From: Candidatus Binatia bacterium
GTDB lineage: Bacteria; Vulcanimicrobiota; Vulcanimicrobiia; Vulcanimicrobiales; Vulcanimicrobiaceae
NCBI GenBank assembly: GCA_035541935.1
Contig: DATKMJ010000036.1
Location: 1 to 40,453, forward strand
Reading direction: 5' to 3'
DNA: 40,453 nucleotides
Shown: piece after piece, positions 15,641 to 24,209 of the stretch
Layout of the letters: each line of letters opens with the position of its first letter
Numbering within the stretch: the first letter of the stretch is position 1
Translations under genes and position numbers: made by a program
The notes under the pieces: model-generated
The model's input: only the letters and a program-made list of their open reading frames with translations
The model's database searches: none
What the model was told of the DNA's origin: nothing

Positions 15641-16945
15641 TTAGGGGGTTAATGCAAAGATGGTACCGCAGCAATCCCCTTCCGATCTGCCGCCGTACTC
15701 GGTCGTGCCGTAGAGCGTACCGTTAACGTCGAGTAACGGCGCCTCGGGCTCCATGCCATCGGTGCCGCCGGCAAATCCGTGGACCACGCTTTCCGCACCG
15801 GCCGTGCTGATGCTGAAGATAGTTCCGCAGCCGGAGCCTCCAGCGCACGCGGTATTACCGCCGTACGCCGTCGTGCCGTAGAGCGTGCCGTTGACGTCAA
15901 CCAGGCCCGCGTGCGGATTAGCTCCGTCGGAGCCACCCGCAAAGCTATAGAGAACTCTCTCCGTCCCGCTCATCGTGACGCTAAAAACGGTGCCCAACTT
16001 GTGCGCGCCGCCCACGCTCGTCGTGCCGTAGAGCGTGCCGTTGACGTTAACCAATTCCCCCATGGGGTACGCGCCGTCGGGCGCGGCGGTGAAGGGATAC
16101 AACACCTTTTCGACACCGCTTGGAGTGATGCTGTAGACGACGCCGCAGCCGTCGGCGCAGTTCGGGCTTTTCGGACCGCCCAACATCGTCGTGCCGTAAA
16201 GCGTTCCGCTCACGTTGATCAGTCCGCCCTTGGGATTGGCGCCGTCGGGATCGTTTTTGAAACTATGCAGCACGGTATGCGTGCCCGACGTGGTGATGCT
16301 GTAAACGGTACCGCCCCAAGACCGAGTTGCCGGCGCTATGCCGTGATCCTGCCGCCCTTTTACGCCGCCGCCCCACGTCGTGCCGTAGAGCGTACCCTTG
16401 ACGTTGACCAATGGCGCCTCGGGCGAGAAGCCGCCCGATGCCGGTCCAAAGAAATTATAGATCACGTTCTCAGTGCCGCTCGCCGTGATGCTGAAAACGG
16501 TTCCCGCTCCGGTGCCGCCTTTGTAGGTCGTGCCGTACAGCGTCCCCTTTACGGCGGTCAAACCGGCCTCGGGGAACGCTCCTTGCACTCTCGGATAGAA
16601 CGCGTAGAGCGAATGTTCCGCGCCGCTCGTCGTGATGCTGAAAACGGTCCCGCAGCCATACTTTCCGGCGTGGCTCCCGGCGCAGTTCTTGCCGCCGGCC
16701 TCCGTCGTGCCGTACAGCGTCCCGTTCAGCTCAACCAACCCGGCCATCGGATGTGCCCCGCTGGGGTAGCGAGCGAAGACATAGAGCTGCTGGTACGACG
16801 ATGAGGACGAATGCGAAATGCCGCGCGAACTCTGCAGCCCAGTCCCCGGCACCCCGATCGGCGCCTGCGCTCCGCCGCATCCCGCAAGTAAAGCCATGAA
16901 GGCGCAAGCGCTTAGGGCGTTGCGGCCAATATCCAAGCTCTTCAT
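15641..16945 (-). CDS. GloVer-repeat lipoprotein (TIGR03803 type)
   Basis: 434 residues. GGAGG is nine bases before the ATG. The signal peptide is of the cassette type (LLAGC, Cys23) with the tether GGAQAPIGVPG. The body is a series of about eight repeats of ~50 residues built from NGTLYGTTxxGG, GTVFSITxSG and LYSFxxxxDGAxP. This is the Gloeobacter/Verrucomicrobia 'GloVer' tandem repeat. Such repeats are thought to form extended or propeller-like beta structures in exported proteins. It converges on the lipoprotein gene ending at 15622, leaving only 18 bases between them. Confidence 0.92.
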   Translation of the reverse strand: MKSLDIGRNALSACAFMALLAGCGGAQAPIGVPGTGLQSSRGISHSSSSSYQQLYVFARYPSGAHPMAGLVELNGTLYGTTEAGGKNCAGSHAGKYGCGTVFSITTSGAEHSLYAFYPRVQGAFPEAGLTAVKGTLYGTTYKGGTGAGTVFSITASGTENVIYNFFGPASGGFSPEAPLVNVKGTLYGTTWGGGVKGRQDHGIAPATRSWGGTVYSITTSGTHTVLHSFKNDPDGANPKGGLINVSGTLYGTTMLGGPKSPNCADGCGVVYSITPSGVEKVLYPFTAAPDGAYPMGELVNVNGTLYGTTSVGGAHKLGTVFSVTMSGTERVLYSFAGGSDGANPHAGLVDVNGTLYGTTAYGGNTACAGGSGCGTIFSISTAGAESVVHGFAGGTDGMEPEAPLLDVNGTLYGTTEYGGRSEGDCCGTIFALTP

Positions 16946-17036
16946 CGTTGCCGTCCTCCAACGATAGCGACGAGAAAAGACGTTCTTTGCCGCCTCGAAT
17001 ATTCCAGCCGAGCGGGCGGCTCCTAGATAGCGCCCC

Positions 17037-17780
17037 CTAAGGGCATGGCTTCGGTACGACCGGATTGTTCGCGATTTCGACGCTCACGATCTGCGCCGAT
17101 GGGTCTGCGAGCGTGGGGCCCGCGCCGTAGAACGTCTGGTCGAACGGTTCGCTCATGCAGAGCGTCGGCGAGACGTACTGCGGATCGACCGGACCGCCTG
17201 CTCCCATGGAGTCGACGAAGTACCAGTTGCCTTGACTCCCTCCCGGTTGCGTCGTGAAGGCGTTGAAGGTCCATTGGCTCGACGGCGTCGGCGTCGGCGA
17301 GGTTGAAGGCGAGGGCGACGGCGACGCGATGCCGTTGAAGACGGTGCGCTTGACGAGTAGCGAAAACTCCGTTCCGCTTCCGTTGCTGTTGAGGTTATAC
17401 GAAAACAGCTGTGGAGCCGATCCTAGCGGCAGCCATCCCGGTGGCCCTTTGCCCGATTTGGGCGGAACGAACTGCACGAACTGCGCAAAGGAAGTGGCGC
17501 CGTTCCCTCTCGCGATCAGGGCGAAGCTATAGCCGGCCCAGTTCGTTTGAAGCGTGTCCGTCGATGGCGTGATACGACTCCCGCTCGTGTTGAGCACGAA
17601 CATATACTGGTAGCTCGAAAAACTGAACGGCGCCGAGACGTCGAAGAAGAACGCGGTGTAGCCGGGGGGCGCACCGCCCGGACCGAGTCCGGGCGGGTTC
17701 GGCGTAACCTGGCGTCCGCACGCCGCCGAAGCGAGTGCGGTAAGCAACACGAAGACAAACGCGGCTCGCTGCATCTGCAC
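17037..17780 (-). CDS. Lipoprotein with Pro/Ser/Thr linker, unknown function
   Basis: About 247 residues from a GTG with AGGGGG seven bases upstream; an ATG two codons later or one at 17807 are alternatives. The signal peptide ends ASAAC. The chain begins with a Pro/Gly stretch (NPPGLGPGGAPPGYTAFFFD). A globular part with FSYNLNSNGSGTEFSLLVK follows, then a low-complexity linker PSPSPSTSPTPTPSS, then a C-terminal region rich in aromatic residues and ending VVPKPCP. The linker splits two domains, as in many surface-displayed proteins. No family recognised. Confidence 0.75.
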   Translation of the reverse strand: MQMQRAAFVFVLLTALASAACGRQVTPNPPGLGPGGAPPGYTAFFFDVSAPFSFSSYQYMFVLNTSGSRITPSTDTLQTNWAGYSFALIARGNGATSFAQFVQFVPPKSGKGPPGWLPLGSAPQLFSYNLNSNGSGTEFSLLVKRTVFNGIASPSPSPSTSPTPTPSSQWTFNAFTTQPGGSQGNWYFVDSMGAGGPVDPQYVSPTLCMSEPFDQTFYGAGPTLADPSAQIVSVEIANNPVVPKPCP

Positions 17781-17869
17781 GATCACGCCCCCTTGCGTTG
17801 GGAGCATAGCGAAACCGGCTGGGGATCGGCTTGGCGCCGAGGCCCTCTATCCCTCATCGTCCTCGGTGC

Positions 17870-18049
17870 GCGAGCGGGGAGCGGATTGAAGCGGTGGGCG
17901 CGGCGGGCGCGGCTCACGTCGTCGACCGCGCGGTTGACGATGTCGTCGAATCCGTTCGTACCTTCACCGGTGGCCGCGGCGCTGCTGCCGTCTTCGATCC
18001 GATCGGCGCGGTGACGTTTGAGATCAGCCTGCAACTGTTGGCGCCTCGC
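17870..18049 (+). pseudogene. Fragment of an MDR quinone oxidoreductase gene
   Basis: Sixty codons read SGERIEAVGAAGAAHVVDR, then TGGRGAAAVFDPIGAVTF and EISLQLLAPR. In NADPH:quinone oxidoreductases the cofactor-binding part reads very similarly (GADHVVDY...GGRGVDVVFDPVGG...LAPRG). Neither the N-terminal half nor the C-terminal catalytic end is present on either side. It lies in the 380-base gap between the divergent lipoproteins at 17780 and 18165. It is a relic, unrelated in detail to the intact MDR gene at 5868-6836. Confidence 0.6.
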
Positions 18050-18164
18050 GCGCCTCCTGCTGTCTCGATTGCAGAGCGAGCGAGCCTTCCACATCGTGAC
18101 ACCGCGGAGAGGCCCCCGACCGCCCGCCGGAAGAGTCGAAGCGCCGCTCAGCGAAAGAACGGCT

Positions 18165-19322
18165 ATGCCAACTTTTAACAAGCGTGTGCTTATGCTGCTC
18201 GGGGGAGCACTCTTCGCGACGTCGGCCTGCGGTGGAAACGCCGCGGTCCCAACCGGAGTCGCGTCGCAGCTCTCCGCGCCCGCGGCGGGCGCAATCGTTC
18301 CCGAAGACACGACGCCGATTCTCAAGAAACTTACGAAGAATGTCGAGATCGGCTCGACGGTCGATCCGAAGAACGGCGACACGGGGCCGCGCGCGATCGC
18401 GCTGGTCCGATCGACCTTCGGATTGAAGAAGGGGCAGTTGCTCGTCTGTAACTTCGCAGACGCTGCAGGCAACGCGGGGAAAGGCACGACGATCGAGGTG
18501 CTCGATCCGACCCCGGGCTCGAAGCCGGCGACGTTTGTGCAGAGCGCGAAGCTGGCGGGCTGCGACGGCAACGCGATCACTGCGACGAACCAAGTCTACG
18601 GCGCAGGCATGCTCAGCGGCGTCGTTCCGCAGTTCAGCCCGCAAGGCAAGCTCGAGCAGCAGTACGGATCGCCGATCAAGGCGCCGTTCGTTGATGCCGA
18701 TGCGTTCTGCGGTTTGGCGTATGCGCCCGAGGACATCTACGTCGGCGACTCCAAGACCGGCGCGGTCGTCAAACTGTCGTTCCTCCCCGTCAGCAGCGGC
18801 AAAGCGGAGGAGACGGAAGTGATCAGCGGCTTCGCCGTCAATAAGGGCTCCGGCTGGAGCGTCTTGGGCCCGTCGGGAATTCAGTATAACGGCACGAGAG
18901 TCGGCGGCCTTTGCAACGACACGCTCTACATCGTGGACGGCGTTGACAATACGGTTGTCGCGGTTTCGACCGCCAGCAATCTGCTGGAGAAGGATGAGAT
19001 CGTCGTGCAGCCCGGAGGAAAGAAGTTCAAGTGCGCCCACGCCAAAAAGACCTGCGCGACGCTCGTCTATAGCGGCTCTCCGCTCGATGCGCCCGTCGCG
19101 TCGGCGCTACTGCCGAACGGAAACCTCGTCGTTGCGAACACGAAAGGCGGAAACAAGCTCGTAGAGCTGACGCCTACCGGGAAGGTGCTCGATACGAAGA
19201 CCATAGATACGAGCAGCAGCCCGCACGTCTTCGGGCTGCTCGCAACGGGGACGAGCGATACCGATACGGTGCTGTACTATACCGATACCGCGACGAACAC
19301 GCTGCAGGAACTCACGCGATAG
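18165..19322 (+). CDS. Propeller-like lipoprotein, full-length paralogue of the 29878 gene
   Basis: 385 residues from the ATG at 18165, preceded by a weak GAAAGAA; an upstream extension to 18018 overlaps the oxidoreductase relic and is unlikely. The signal peptide ends ATSACGG (Cys22). The body shows propeller-type strands (GTTIEVLDPTPGSKPATF, APEDIYVGDSKTGAVVKL, LYIVDGVDNTVVAVSTA, ALLPNGNLVVANTKGGNK). Six or more Cys suggest disulfides. Its N- and C-terminal parts are matched by the much shorter protein at 29878-30321. It converges with the lipoprotein at 19324, leaving 1 base between the stop codons. Confidence 0.85.
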   Translation: MPTFNKRVLMLLGGALFATSACGGNAAVPTGVASQLSAPAAGAIVPEDTTPILKKLTKNVEIGSTVDPKNGDTGPRAIALVRSTFGLKKGQLLVCNFADAAGNAGKGTTIEVLDPTPGSKPATFVQSAKLAGCDGNAITATNQVYGAGMLSGVVPQFSPQGKLEQQYGSPIKAPFVDADAFCGLAYAPEDIYVGDSKTGAVVKLSFLPVSSGKAEETEVISGFAVNKGSGWSVLGPSGIQYNGTRVGGLCNDTLYIVDGVDNTVVAVSTASNLLEKDEIVVQPGGKKFKCAHAKKTCATLVYSGSPLDAPVASALLPNGNLVVANTKGGNKLVELTPTGKVLDTKTIDTSSSPHVFGLLATGTSDTDTVLYYTDTATNTLQELTR

Positions 19323-19323
19323 G

Positions 19324-20334
19324 TTACTTCTCCGTTGCGACCGTGCCGAGCGGCAGGTCGAAGTTGCCGGTGAAGACCGCGATCGCCGATCCGCCGCCCG
19401 GGTAGTTAAAAACCTCGCCATCGTTGTTGCCTGCGTCCGCGCAGTAGACGATACCCTGCTTGACGATCCAGGTCTGCGCGCAGTCGCTGGACGTCGTGAA
19501 GGTCACGGTGCCGTGCAACGTCGCCGTCGTTCCGCTGACGCTGTACCGATAGAGCGAGTTCGCCGCCTGATCGAAGACGGTGAGGTACGTCCCGTCCCAC
19601 TGCACCGATCCGGGGAACTTCACACTGTTACTCGTCGTGATCTTCTCGAACGAGCCGGCCCCCTTCGGAAGCTCGACGAGTTGAAAGTTATCCGCGCTGT
19701 TCCAACCATCGGCAAAAAGGTTCCCGGCGACGTCGTAGCCGTCGAAGTACTCCTGAATCAGCGGCGTGCTCATCGCCTTGCCCGTCCCGGTTGCGTTTCT
19801 GTAAATCACGACGTCGCCCGCTCCCGTTCCGGACAGGATCCCGACGGCAAGATCGCCGCTGAGATCCATCGCGCAGCTCGACGGCATGCCGGATGAGTCG
19901 GAGAGCGATCTGATCGGCTTCTTCGGTACCTCGTAGAGCGTGATCTGAGAGTCGCTTTCGATATTCCAGAATGTCTTTTTCCCGTAGCCGTATAGAGCGT
20001 CGGTGCAGCTCTGTCCGCCGATGCCGGCGATCGAACCGATTTGCTGAGTGCTCTTCGGATAATCGAAAATGCTGGCGTACGTATCGTAGTAGCTGTTGAT
20101 GTACTCGTAATACTTCGACTTCGCGAGGGCGTCGGGAACGAGCCCGGCGTAGCGGGGCATCGGATTCAGATGCGCGGCGGTCACCAGCCTGCCTTTCACC
20201 GAGAGGGTCTTGCCGACGTACCGGACGTCGATCGCTGCGGTTGAGGGCGCTGCCGTGGATCCGCCGGCGCAGGCCGAGAGCAGCGCGAGCGCCGCCAAAG
20301 CGCCGGCGAGTCTAGTCGTTTGTGGCGTACCAAT
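19324..20334 (-). CDS. Propeller-like lipoprotein with apparent ATT start
   Basis: 336 residues if started at ATT (20334). The first ATG/GTG/TTG in frame is a TTG at 20298, which would leave only nine uncharged residues before the lipobox Cys. From ATT the protein aligns without gap to the paralogue at 14606: position 1 matches its Met and the lipobox SAC falls at Cys22 in both, with Arg8 conserved. The body shares YASIFDYPKS, EYFDGYDVAGNLFADG, VQWDGTYLTVFDQ and DCAQTWIVK with the paralogue. It overlaps the end of the DUF899 gene by 23 bases, so translation may be coupled. Confidence 0.82.
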   Translation of the reverse strand: MGTPQTTRLAGALAALALLSACAGGSTAAPSTAAIDVRYVGKTLSVKGRLVTAAHLNPMPRYAGLVPDALAKSKYYEYINSYYDTYASIFDYPKSTQQIGSIAGIGGQSCTDALYGYGKKTFWNIESDSQITLYEVPKKPIRSLSDSSGMPSSCAMDLSGDLAVGILSGTGAGDVVIYRNATGTGKAMSTPLIQEYFDGYDVAGNLFADGWNSADNFQLVELPKGAGSFEKITTSNSVKFPGSVQWDGTYLTVFDQAANSLYRYSVSGTTATLHGTVTFTTSSDCAQTWIVKQGIVYCADAGNNDGEVFNYPGGGSAIAVFTGNFDLPLGTVATEK

Positions 20335-20956
20335 CTCCCCGGCCGGACGGCAACAGATCGAAGAGATGCCAGACGGGGCAGAGCAGATCTATGCCGCGCT
20401 CGCGATCCTCGAGCATCGGATGCGCGGTGTAGACGTGGTGAATCCCCGCGCCGTCCTTCGCGAAAACGACGATCGTCGAGTCCGGATTGCCGTCGGCGTC
20501 TTCCGCGGCGATATCGCGCGCGAAGGCTGCGCCGTCATCCGAGAGGAGGCGAAGGCGGTCCCACCCGCGCCTGGCGCCCCACGACTCGAGCACGTCGAAC
20601 GGCGCCCGCGAAGCGACGACGAAATTCGCCCGCCGTGCGACGTGCGGCGCGACCCCGTTAAAGCCGTCGATCCACAGCGAGCACATCGGGCAGAACTCGT
20701 CGTCCTTAGCATGGTACATGAGATGGTAGAGAATCAGGTACGGCTTGTCGGGTTCAAAGAGGTCGGCGAGCGAGACGCGTTTGTAGTCTTCGACGAACGT
20801 GTAGTCCGGGAGGGTCGGACCGAGCGGCAATGAGCGTCTCATTGCCGCCACGGTTTCGATCCGATCGCGCAGGTCGATCTCCGCCTTACGCAGCCGTTCG
20901 CGCGAGCGGCGATACTCCTCGCTCGCGCCGGGCATCAGAAGGCTCGAGTCGGGCAT
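20312..20956 (-). CDS. DUF899 family thioredoxin-like protein
   Basis: 214 residues. The segment RRSLPLGPTLPDYTF, followed by LILYHLMY, FCPMCSLWIDGFNG and WHLFDLLPSGRGDW, is characteristic of DUF899, a thioredoxin-fold family. CPMC sits where a redox pair could be. The family role is not established. No signal peptide. The ATG is separated from the TGA of the upstream sulfatase by one base (TGAGATG), so the two are coupled. It overlaps the lipoprotein downstream. Confidence 0.88.
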   Translation of the reverse strand: MPDSSLLMPGASEEYRRSRERLRKAEIDLRDRIETVAAMRRSLPLGPTLPDYTFVEDYKRVSLADLFEPDKPYLILYHLMYHAKDDEFCPMCSLWIDGFNGVAPHVARRANFVVASRAPFDVLESWGARRGWDRLRLLSDDGAAFARDIAAEDADGNPDSTIVVFAKDGAGIHHVYTAHPMLEDRERGIDLLCPVWHLFDLLPSGRGDWYATND

Positions 20957-20957
20957 C

Positions 20958-22478
20958 TCAGGAGCCTGAGTGCGCGGCCATTGCCTTTTCGATCTTTTCC
21001 TTGACCTCTTCGAGGTTGAACGAAGCCCCCTCTTGCATCGGCGGGAACTCCATCGCCGTCTCCGCGAGTTTTCCGACGACCTGCTGCACGAGGACGAAGC
21101 GCCAGAACTCGTAGGCGAACCAGTTGTAAAATGCGAGCGATCCGGTGAGGCCGGTTCGCTCGAACGGATCGAGGCGCAGATTGACGAGGATCGGCCAGTC
21201 TACCTTTACGGTGCCGCCGAGCCAGCCGCCGGGCTGATCGATGAAGCGATACTTGTAGTCGTTGACGCGCACCGCCCCAAGCGTCCCCTCTGCGAAGTAA
21301 AAGAACTCGTGCCGCGCCGACGGTCCCTTTCCGGTGATCAGCGCCATTTGATCGTAGCCGTCGAGATGCACCTTGTAGGTGCGGTCGCCGAGTTGCTTGC
21401 CCTTCTTGAGCTCTTCGACGATGTTCGGATTTCCCGCGGCGGAGACGAACGTCGGGAACCAGTCGAGGCTGGCGAAGATGCCGTTCTCGACCTTGCCCGC
21501 CGGAACGTTGCCGGGCCATCGCACGATGCACGGCGAGCGGAATCCGCCTTCAGTTACCGTTCCCTTGCCGCCGGCAAAGGGTGTCTGACCGCCGTCGGGC
21601 CAGGTGAAGTTTTCGGCGCCGTTATCGGTCGTGAACATGAGGATCGTGTTCTCCTCGAGCCCGTCGTCCTTGAGTTTCTTCATGACGGCGCCGACGATAT
21701 CGTCGAGTTGCGCCATGCCTGCCTCGTAGACGCTCCATCCGTTCTCGGGAGTGCGCATCTTCTCGTACTTATCAGAGAGATGGGTGACGACGTGCATCCG
21801 CGTCGGATTGAGCCAGACGAAGAACGGCTTGTTCGCCGCTTTCGCCTTATCTATGAAGGCCAGCGCATTGCTGAGGATCTCGTCGTCAACGGTCTCCATC
21901 CGGTCCGGGTAGAGGGTGCCGCAATCCTCGATCCGCTGCTTGCCGACCTTCCCCCATCGCGGGTCGACGGTCGGGTCGTCTTTGTCGGTCGCCCAGCAAT
22001 GCAGCATATTTCGCGGACCGAGTTTATCTTTTAGCTCGGGCGGATAATTTCGATGCGACGGGTCTTCCATCGCGTCGAGATGGTAGAGATAGCCGAAAAA
22101 CTCATCAAAACCGTGGAGCGTCGGCAGATATTGGTTGAGATCGCCCAGGTGATTCTTGCCGAACTGACCCGTCGCGTAGCCCATCGAACGCAGAGCGGTC
22201 GCGATCGTCGGTGCCGCATCCGGCATCCCGACTTTCGCGCCGGCTTGGCCGACGGTCGTCAGGCCGGTGCGTCTGGGAATCTCTCCGGTGATGAAGGCGG
22301 CGCGACCGGCCGTGCAACTCGCCTCGGCATAGTAATCGGTGAATAGCATCCCCTCGGACGCCAAGCGATCGAGGTTCGGCGTTCTGCCGGCCATGATGCC
22401 CCGATGATAGGCGCCGATATTGAACCAGCCGATATCGTCGCCCATGATCGTAATGATGTTGGGCTGGGAACTTGCCAT
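20958..22478 (-). CDS. Arylsulfatase (S1 family, C-x-A-x-R type)
   Basis: 506 residues. It has GDDIGWFNIG near the N-terminus, the formylglycine signature CTAGR at Cys55 (the C-x-A-x-R variant), GKNHLGD and FTTDNGAENFTWPDGG for metal and sulfate binding, and SLDWFPTFVSAAGNP further on. Family activity is hydrolysis of sulfate esters, calcium dependent. No export signal is visible. The gene follows the membrane protein at 22561 by 82 bases and is coupled to DUF899. Its sequence differs much from the sulfatase at 10710, so this is not a recent duplication. Confidence 0.92.
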   Translation of the reverse strand: MASSQPNIITIMGDDIGWFNIGAYHRGIMAGRTPNLDRLASEGMLFTDYYAEASCTAGRAAFITGEIPRRTGLTTVGQAGAKVGMPDAAPTIATALRSMGYATGQFGKNHLGDLNQYLPTLHGFDEFFGYLYHLDAMEDPSHRNYPPELKDKLGPRNMLHCWATDKDDPTVDPRWGKVGKQRIEDCGTLYPDRMETVDDEILSNALAFIDKAKAANKPFFVWLNPTRMHVVTHLSDKYEKMRTPENGWSVYEAGMAQLDDIVGAVMKKLKDDGLEENTILMFTTDNGAENFTWPDGGQTPFAGGKGTVTEGGFRSPCIVRWPGNVPAGKVENGIFASLDWFPTFVSAAGNPNIVEELKKGKQLGDRTYKVHLDGYDQMALITGKGPSARHEFFYFAEGTLGAVRVNDYKYRFIDQPGGWLGGTVKVDWPILVNLRLDPFERTGLTGSLAFYNWFAYEFWRFVLVQQVVGKLAETAMEFPPMQEGASFNLEEVKEKIEKAMAAHSGS

Positions 22479-22560
22479 CTTGAATGGTTCCTTTTCTTAA
22501 GACTTTTAACGGTTGCTGTTGCGAGCCAGGGAGAGTTGGGCAGCCGTGCCGGGCGTCCTT

Positions 22561-23742
22561 CTAAAATAAGATTCCGGCAAGGCGTTTGAGGATCTCCGAG
22601 AGCGGCATCGCCGTGAGCAGCAAGGGAGCCACCGGCAACAGGGTGACGATCGCAAACGCGATGATGATCTGTGGCGTGATCGCCACGTTGCGCATGGACT
22701 GAACGATGTCGTAGCTGCCGCCCATGTCGGCGAGAGATTGAATATCGGCGCTGCCGACCAAGACTTCGCCGGAGTCGCTTCCGCGCACCCATTTCTCGGC
22801 GAAGTCGCGCGCGTAGGCCGATGCCAGCGCGCCATAGTCCGCAATCCCTTGGCGCTTGGCGCGAACGAGCGATCGGGTGAAGACGAGAAGCGGTGCGAGG
22901 CAGAGGCAGATGACGAAGATCGGCATGGCGACGATCTCTGCCTTCAACGTTTGAATCGGCGTGCCGCGAACGATCACGCGGGCCGAGAGCCAGCCCGCAA
23001 GCAACACCCCGTGCGCCATCGCAAAGATCGTTAACGTCTGAACTCCGGTGATCAGGAAGCCGAGTCCGCCCATGCGATCGGGATGCGTCGGCAACAATTG
23101 CAGTCTCAGCCGCGAAACGCGCACGAGGAAGCGCGCCCAGACGAAGAGCCGGTAATACCAGCGGAGCAAGACGAACTGGAAGATCGGCAGGCTCACGTAC
23201 AGGTCGTAGGCTCCGGCGGCCGAGCCCGACTTCCACGACGTCGCATTTTGCGCAAACTGGGAGCGCAAGACCGTCGCATCCACGGCATAGATGATCGCGA
23301 TGAGGAGCAGGTCGGCGATGACCGAGTCACCGAGCCGGAACGCCGAGTCAACGTCGCGCTGGAAGCGCTCCATCGAGCCCTCGGGAATCAACCGGCGCTC
23401 CACGAACTGGGCGATCGTCGGGAGCACGCGCACCTCCGACACCAAGCCTCCAAGCAGCAGCAGCGGTAAGGCGCCCAGCAAGCGGATGTGCGTGGAAAGA
23501 TCGAGCGCAAACGGCGCCGTGATGCTTCCCGGCATCAGCGTTCCGGCGATCGCGGTCAAAACAAAGAGTGGAAGCCAGGCGATGAGGGGCAGTATCAGAA
23601 CGTCGGCCAGTTTGAGCCGCCGCAGATCCGCATCGTTCACGCCGGCGTGGCGGAGAAATCGAAAGACCAAGCCGCCGGTGAGCGGCGCTGCGCTCTCCGG
23701 CAGCACGATGCCGGCACTCTTACCGACCAGCGTTGTGGTCAC
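22561..23742 (-). CDS. Multi-pass membrane protein of unknown function
   Basis: 393 residues with about six hydrophobic segments. They lie around LILPLIAWLPLFVLTAIAG, LLGALPLLLLGGL, DLLLIAIIYAV, IFAMAHGVLLAGWL, IFVICLCLAPLLVF and IIIAFAIVTLLPVAPLLL. A conserved-looking LPTHPDRMGGLGFL sits in a loop. I recall uncharacterised bacterial membrane proteins with a similar THPD-GGLGFL motif, but no function. The start is GTG without a clear ribosome-binding site. It probably begins the operon that continues into the sulfatase and DUF899 genes. Confidence 0.8.
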   Translation of the reverse strand: MTTTLVGKSAGIVLPESAAPLTGGLVFRFLRHAGVNDADLRRLKLADVLILPLIAWLPLFVLTAIAGTLMPGSITAPFALDLSTHIRLLGALPLLLLGGLVSEVRVLPTIAQFVERRLIPEGSMERFQRDVDSAFRLGDSVIADLLLIAIIYAVDATVLRSQFAQNATSWKSGSAAGAYDLYVSLPIFQFVLLRWYYRLFVWARFLVRVSRLRLQLLPTHPDRMGGLGFLITGVQTLTIFAMAHGVLLAGWLSARVIVRGTPIQTLKAEIVAMPIFVICLCLAPLLVFTRSLVRAKRQGIADYGALASAYARDFAEKWVRGSDSGEVLVGSADIQSLADMGGSYDIVQSMRNVAITPQIIIAFAIVTLLPVAPLLLTAMPLSEILKRLAGILF

Positions 23743-23784
23743 AGGCTCAGACTTTCTTCATCAGCCCGGGCTACACTCTGCCCC

Positions 23785-24201
23785 ATGCGATTTTCGATTC
23801 GGATTCTCGCTGCCGTCGCTGCGGCTATGGGGACAGCCATTCCGGCCGGCGCCGCCACGACGAGCTACACCGGCAGCTGGCCGGTAACCGTCACCCGGTC
23901 GCAACACAGCAACGGAACGTACTGCCTCACGCTGACCGACGGCGGCAGCGATGGCTGGCCGCACAGCGGCCTCGCCAAGCTCGCGATCGGCAGCCAAAAG
24001 TTTCCGTACGGCACGTTCCAGGTGATCAACCACACCCTCGTAGCGACGATCGAAGCACAGGGGTACGGTCAGAACGCGGGCTTGGTGTTCATCGCCTCCG
24101 CCGGCCACGGTACGATCGGCAAGGGCGTCTTCGAAGACGTCTACGGCGGAGAAGATTTTGACTCGGGGCCGTTAGAGTTCGGTAGTAACGGCGGCTGCTG
24201 A
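23785..24201 (+). CDS. Small secreted protein of unknown function
   Basis: 138 residues. The signal peptide MRFSIRILAAVAAAMGTAI is followed by PAGAA, cleaved after GAA or AGA. The mature part is beta-rich with TYCLTLTDGGSDGWPHSG and LVFIASAGHGTIGKGVFED. It has two Cys and ends in SNGGC, which may form a disulfide. No clear ribosome-binding site is present before the ATG. It is divergent from the membrane protein at 23742 and converges on the HAD gene, leaving 8 bases. No family recognised. Confidence 0.7.
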   Translation: MRFSIRILAAVAAAMGTAIPAGAATTSYTGSWPVTVTRSQHSNGTYCLTLTDGGSDGWPHSGLAKLAIGSQKFPYGTFQVINHTLVATIEAQGYGQNAGLVFIASAGHGTIGKGVFEDVYGGEDFDSGPLEFGSNGGC

Positions 24202-24209
24202 AAGCCTCG

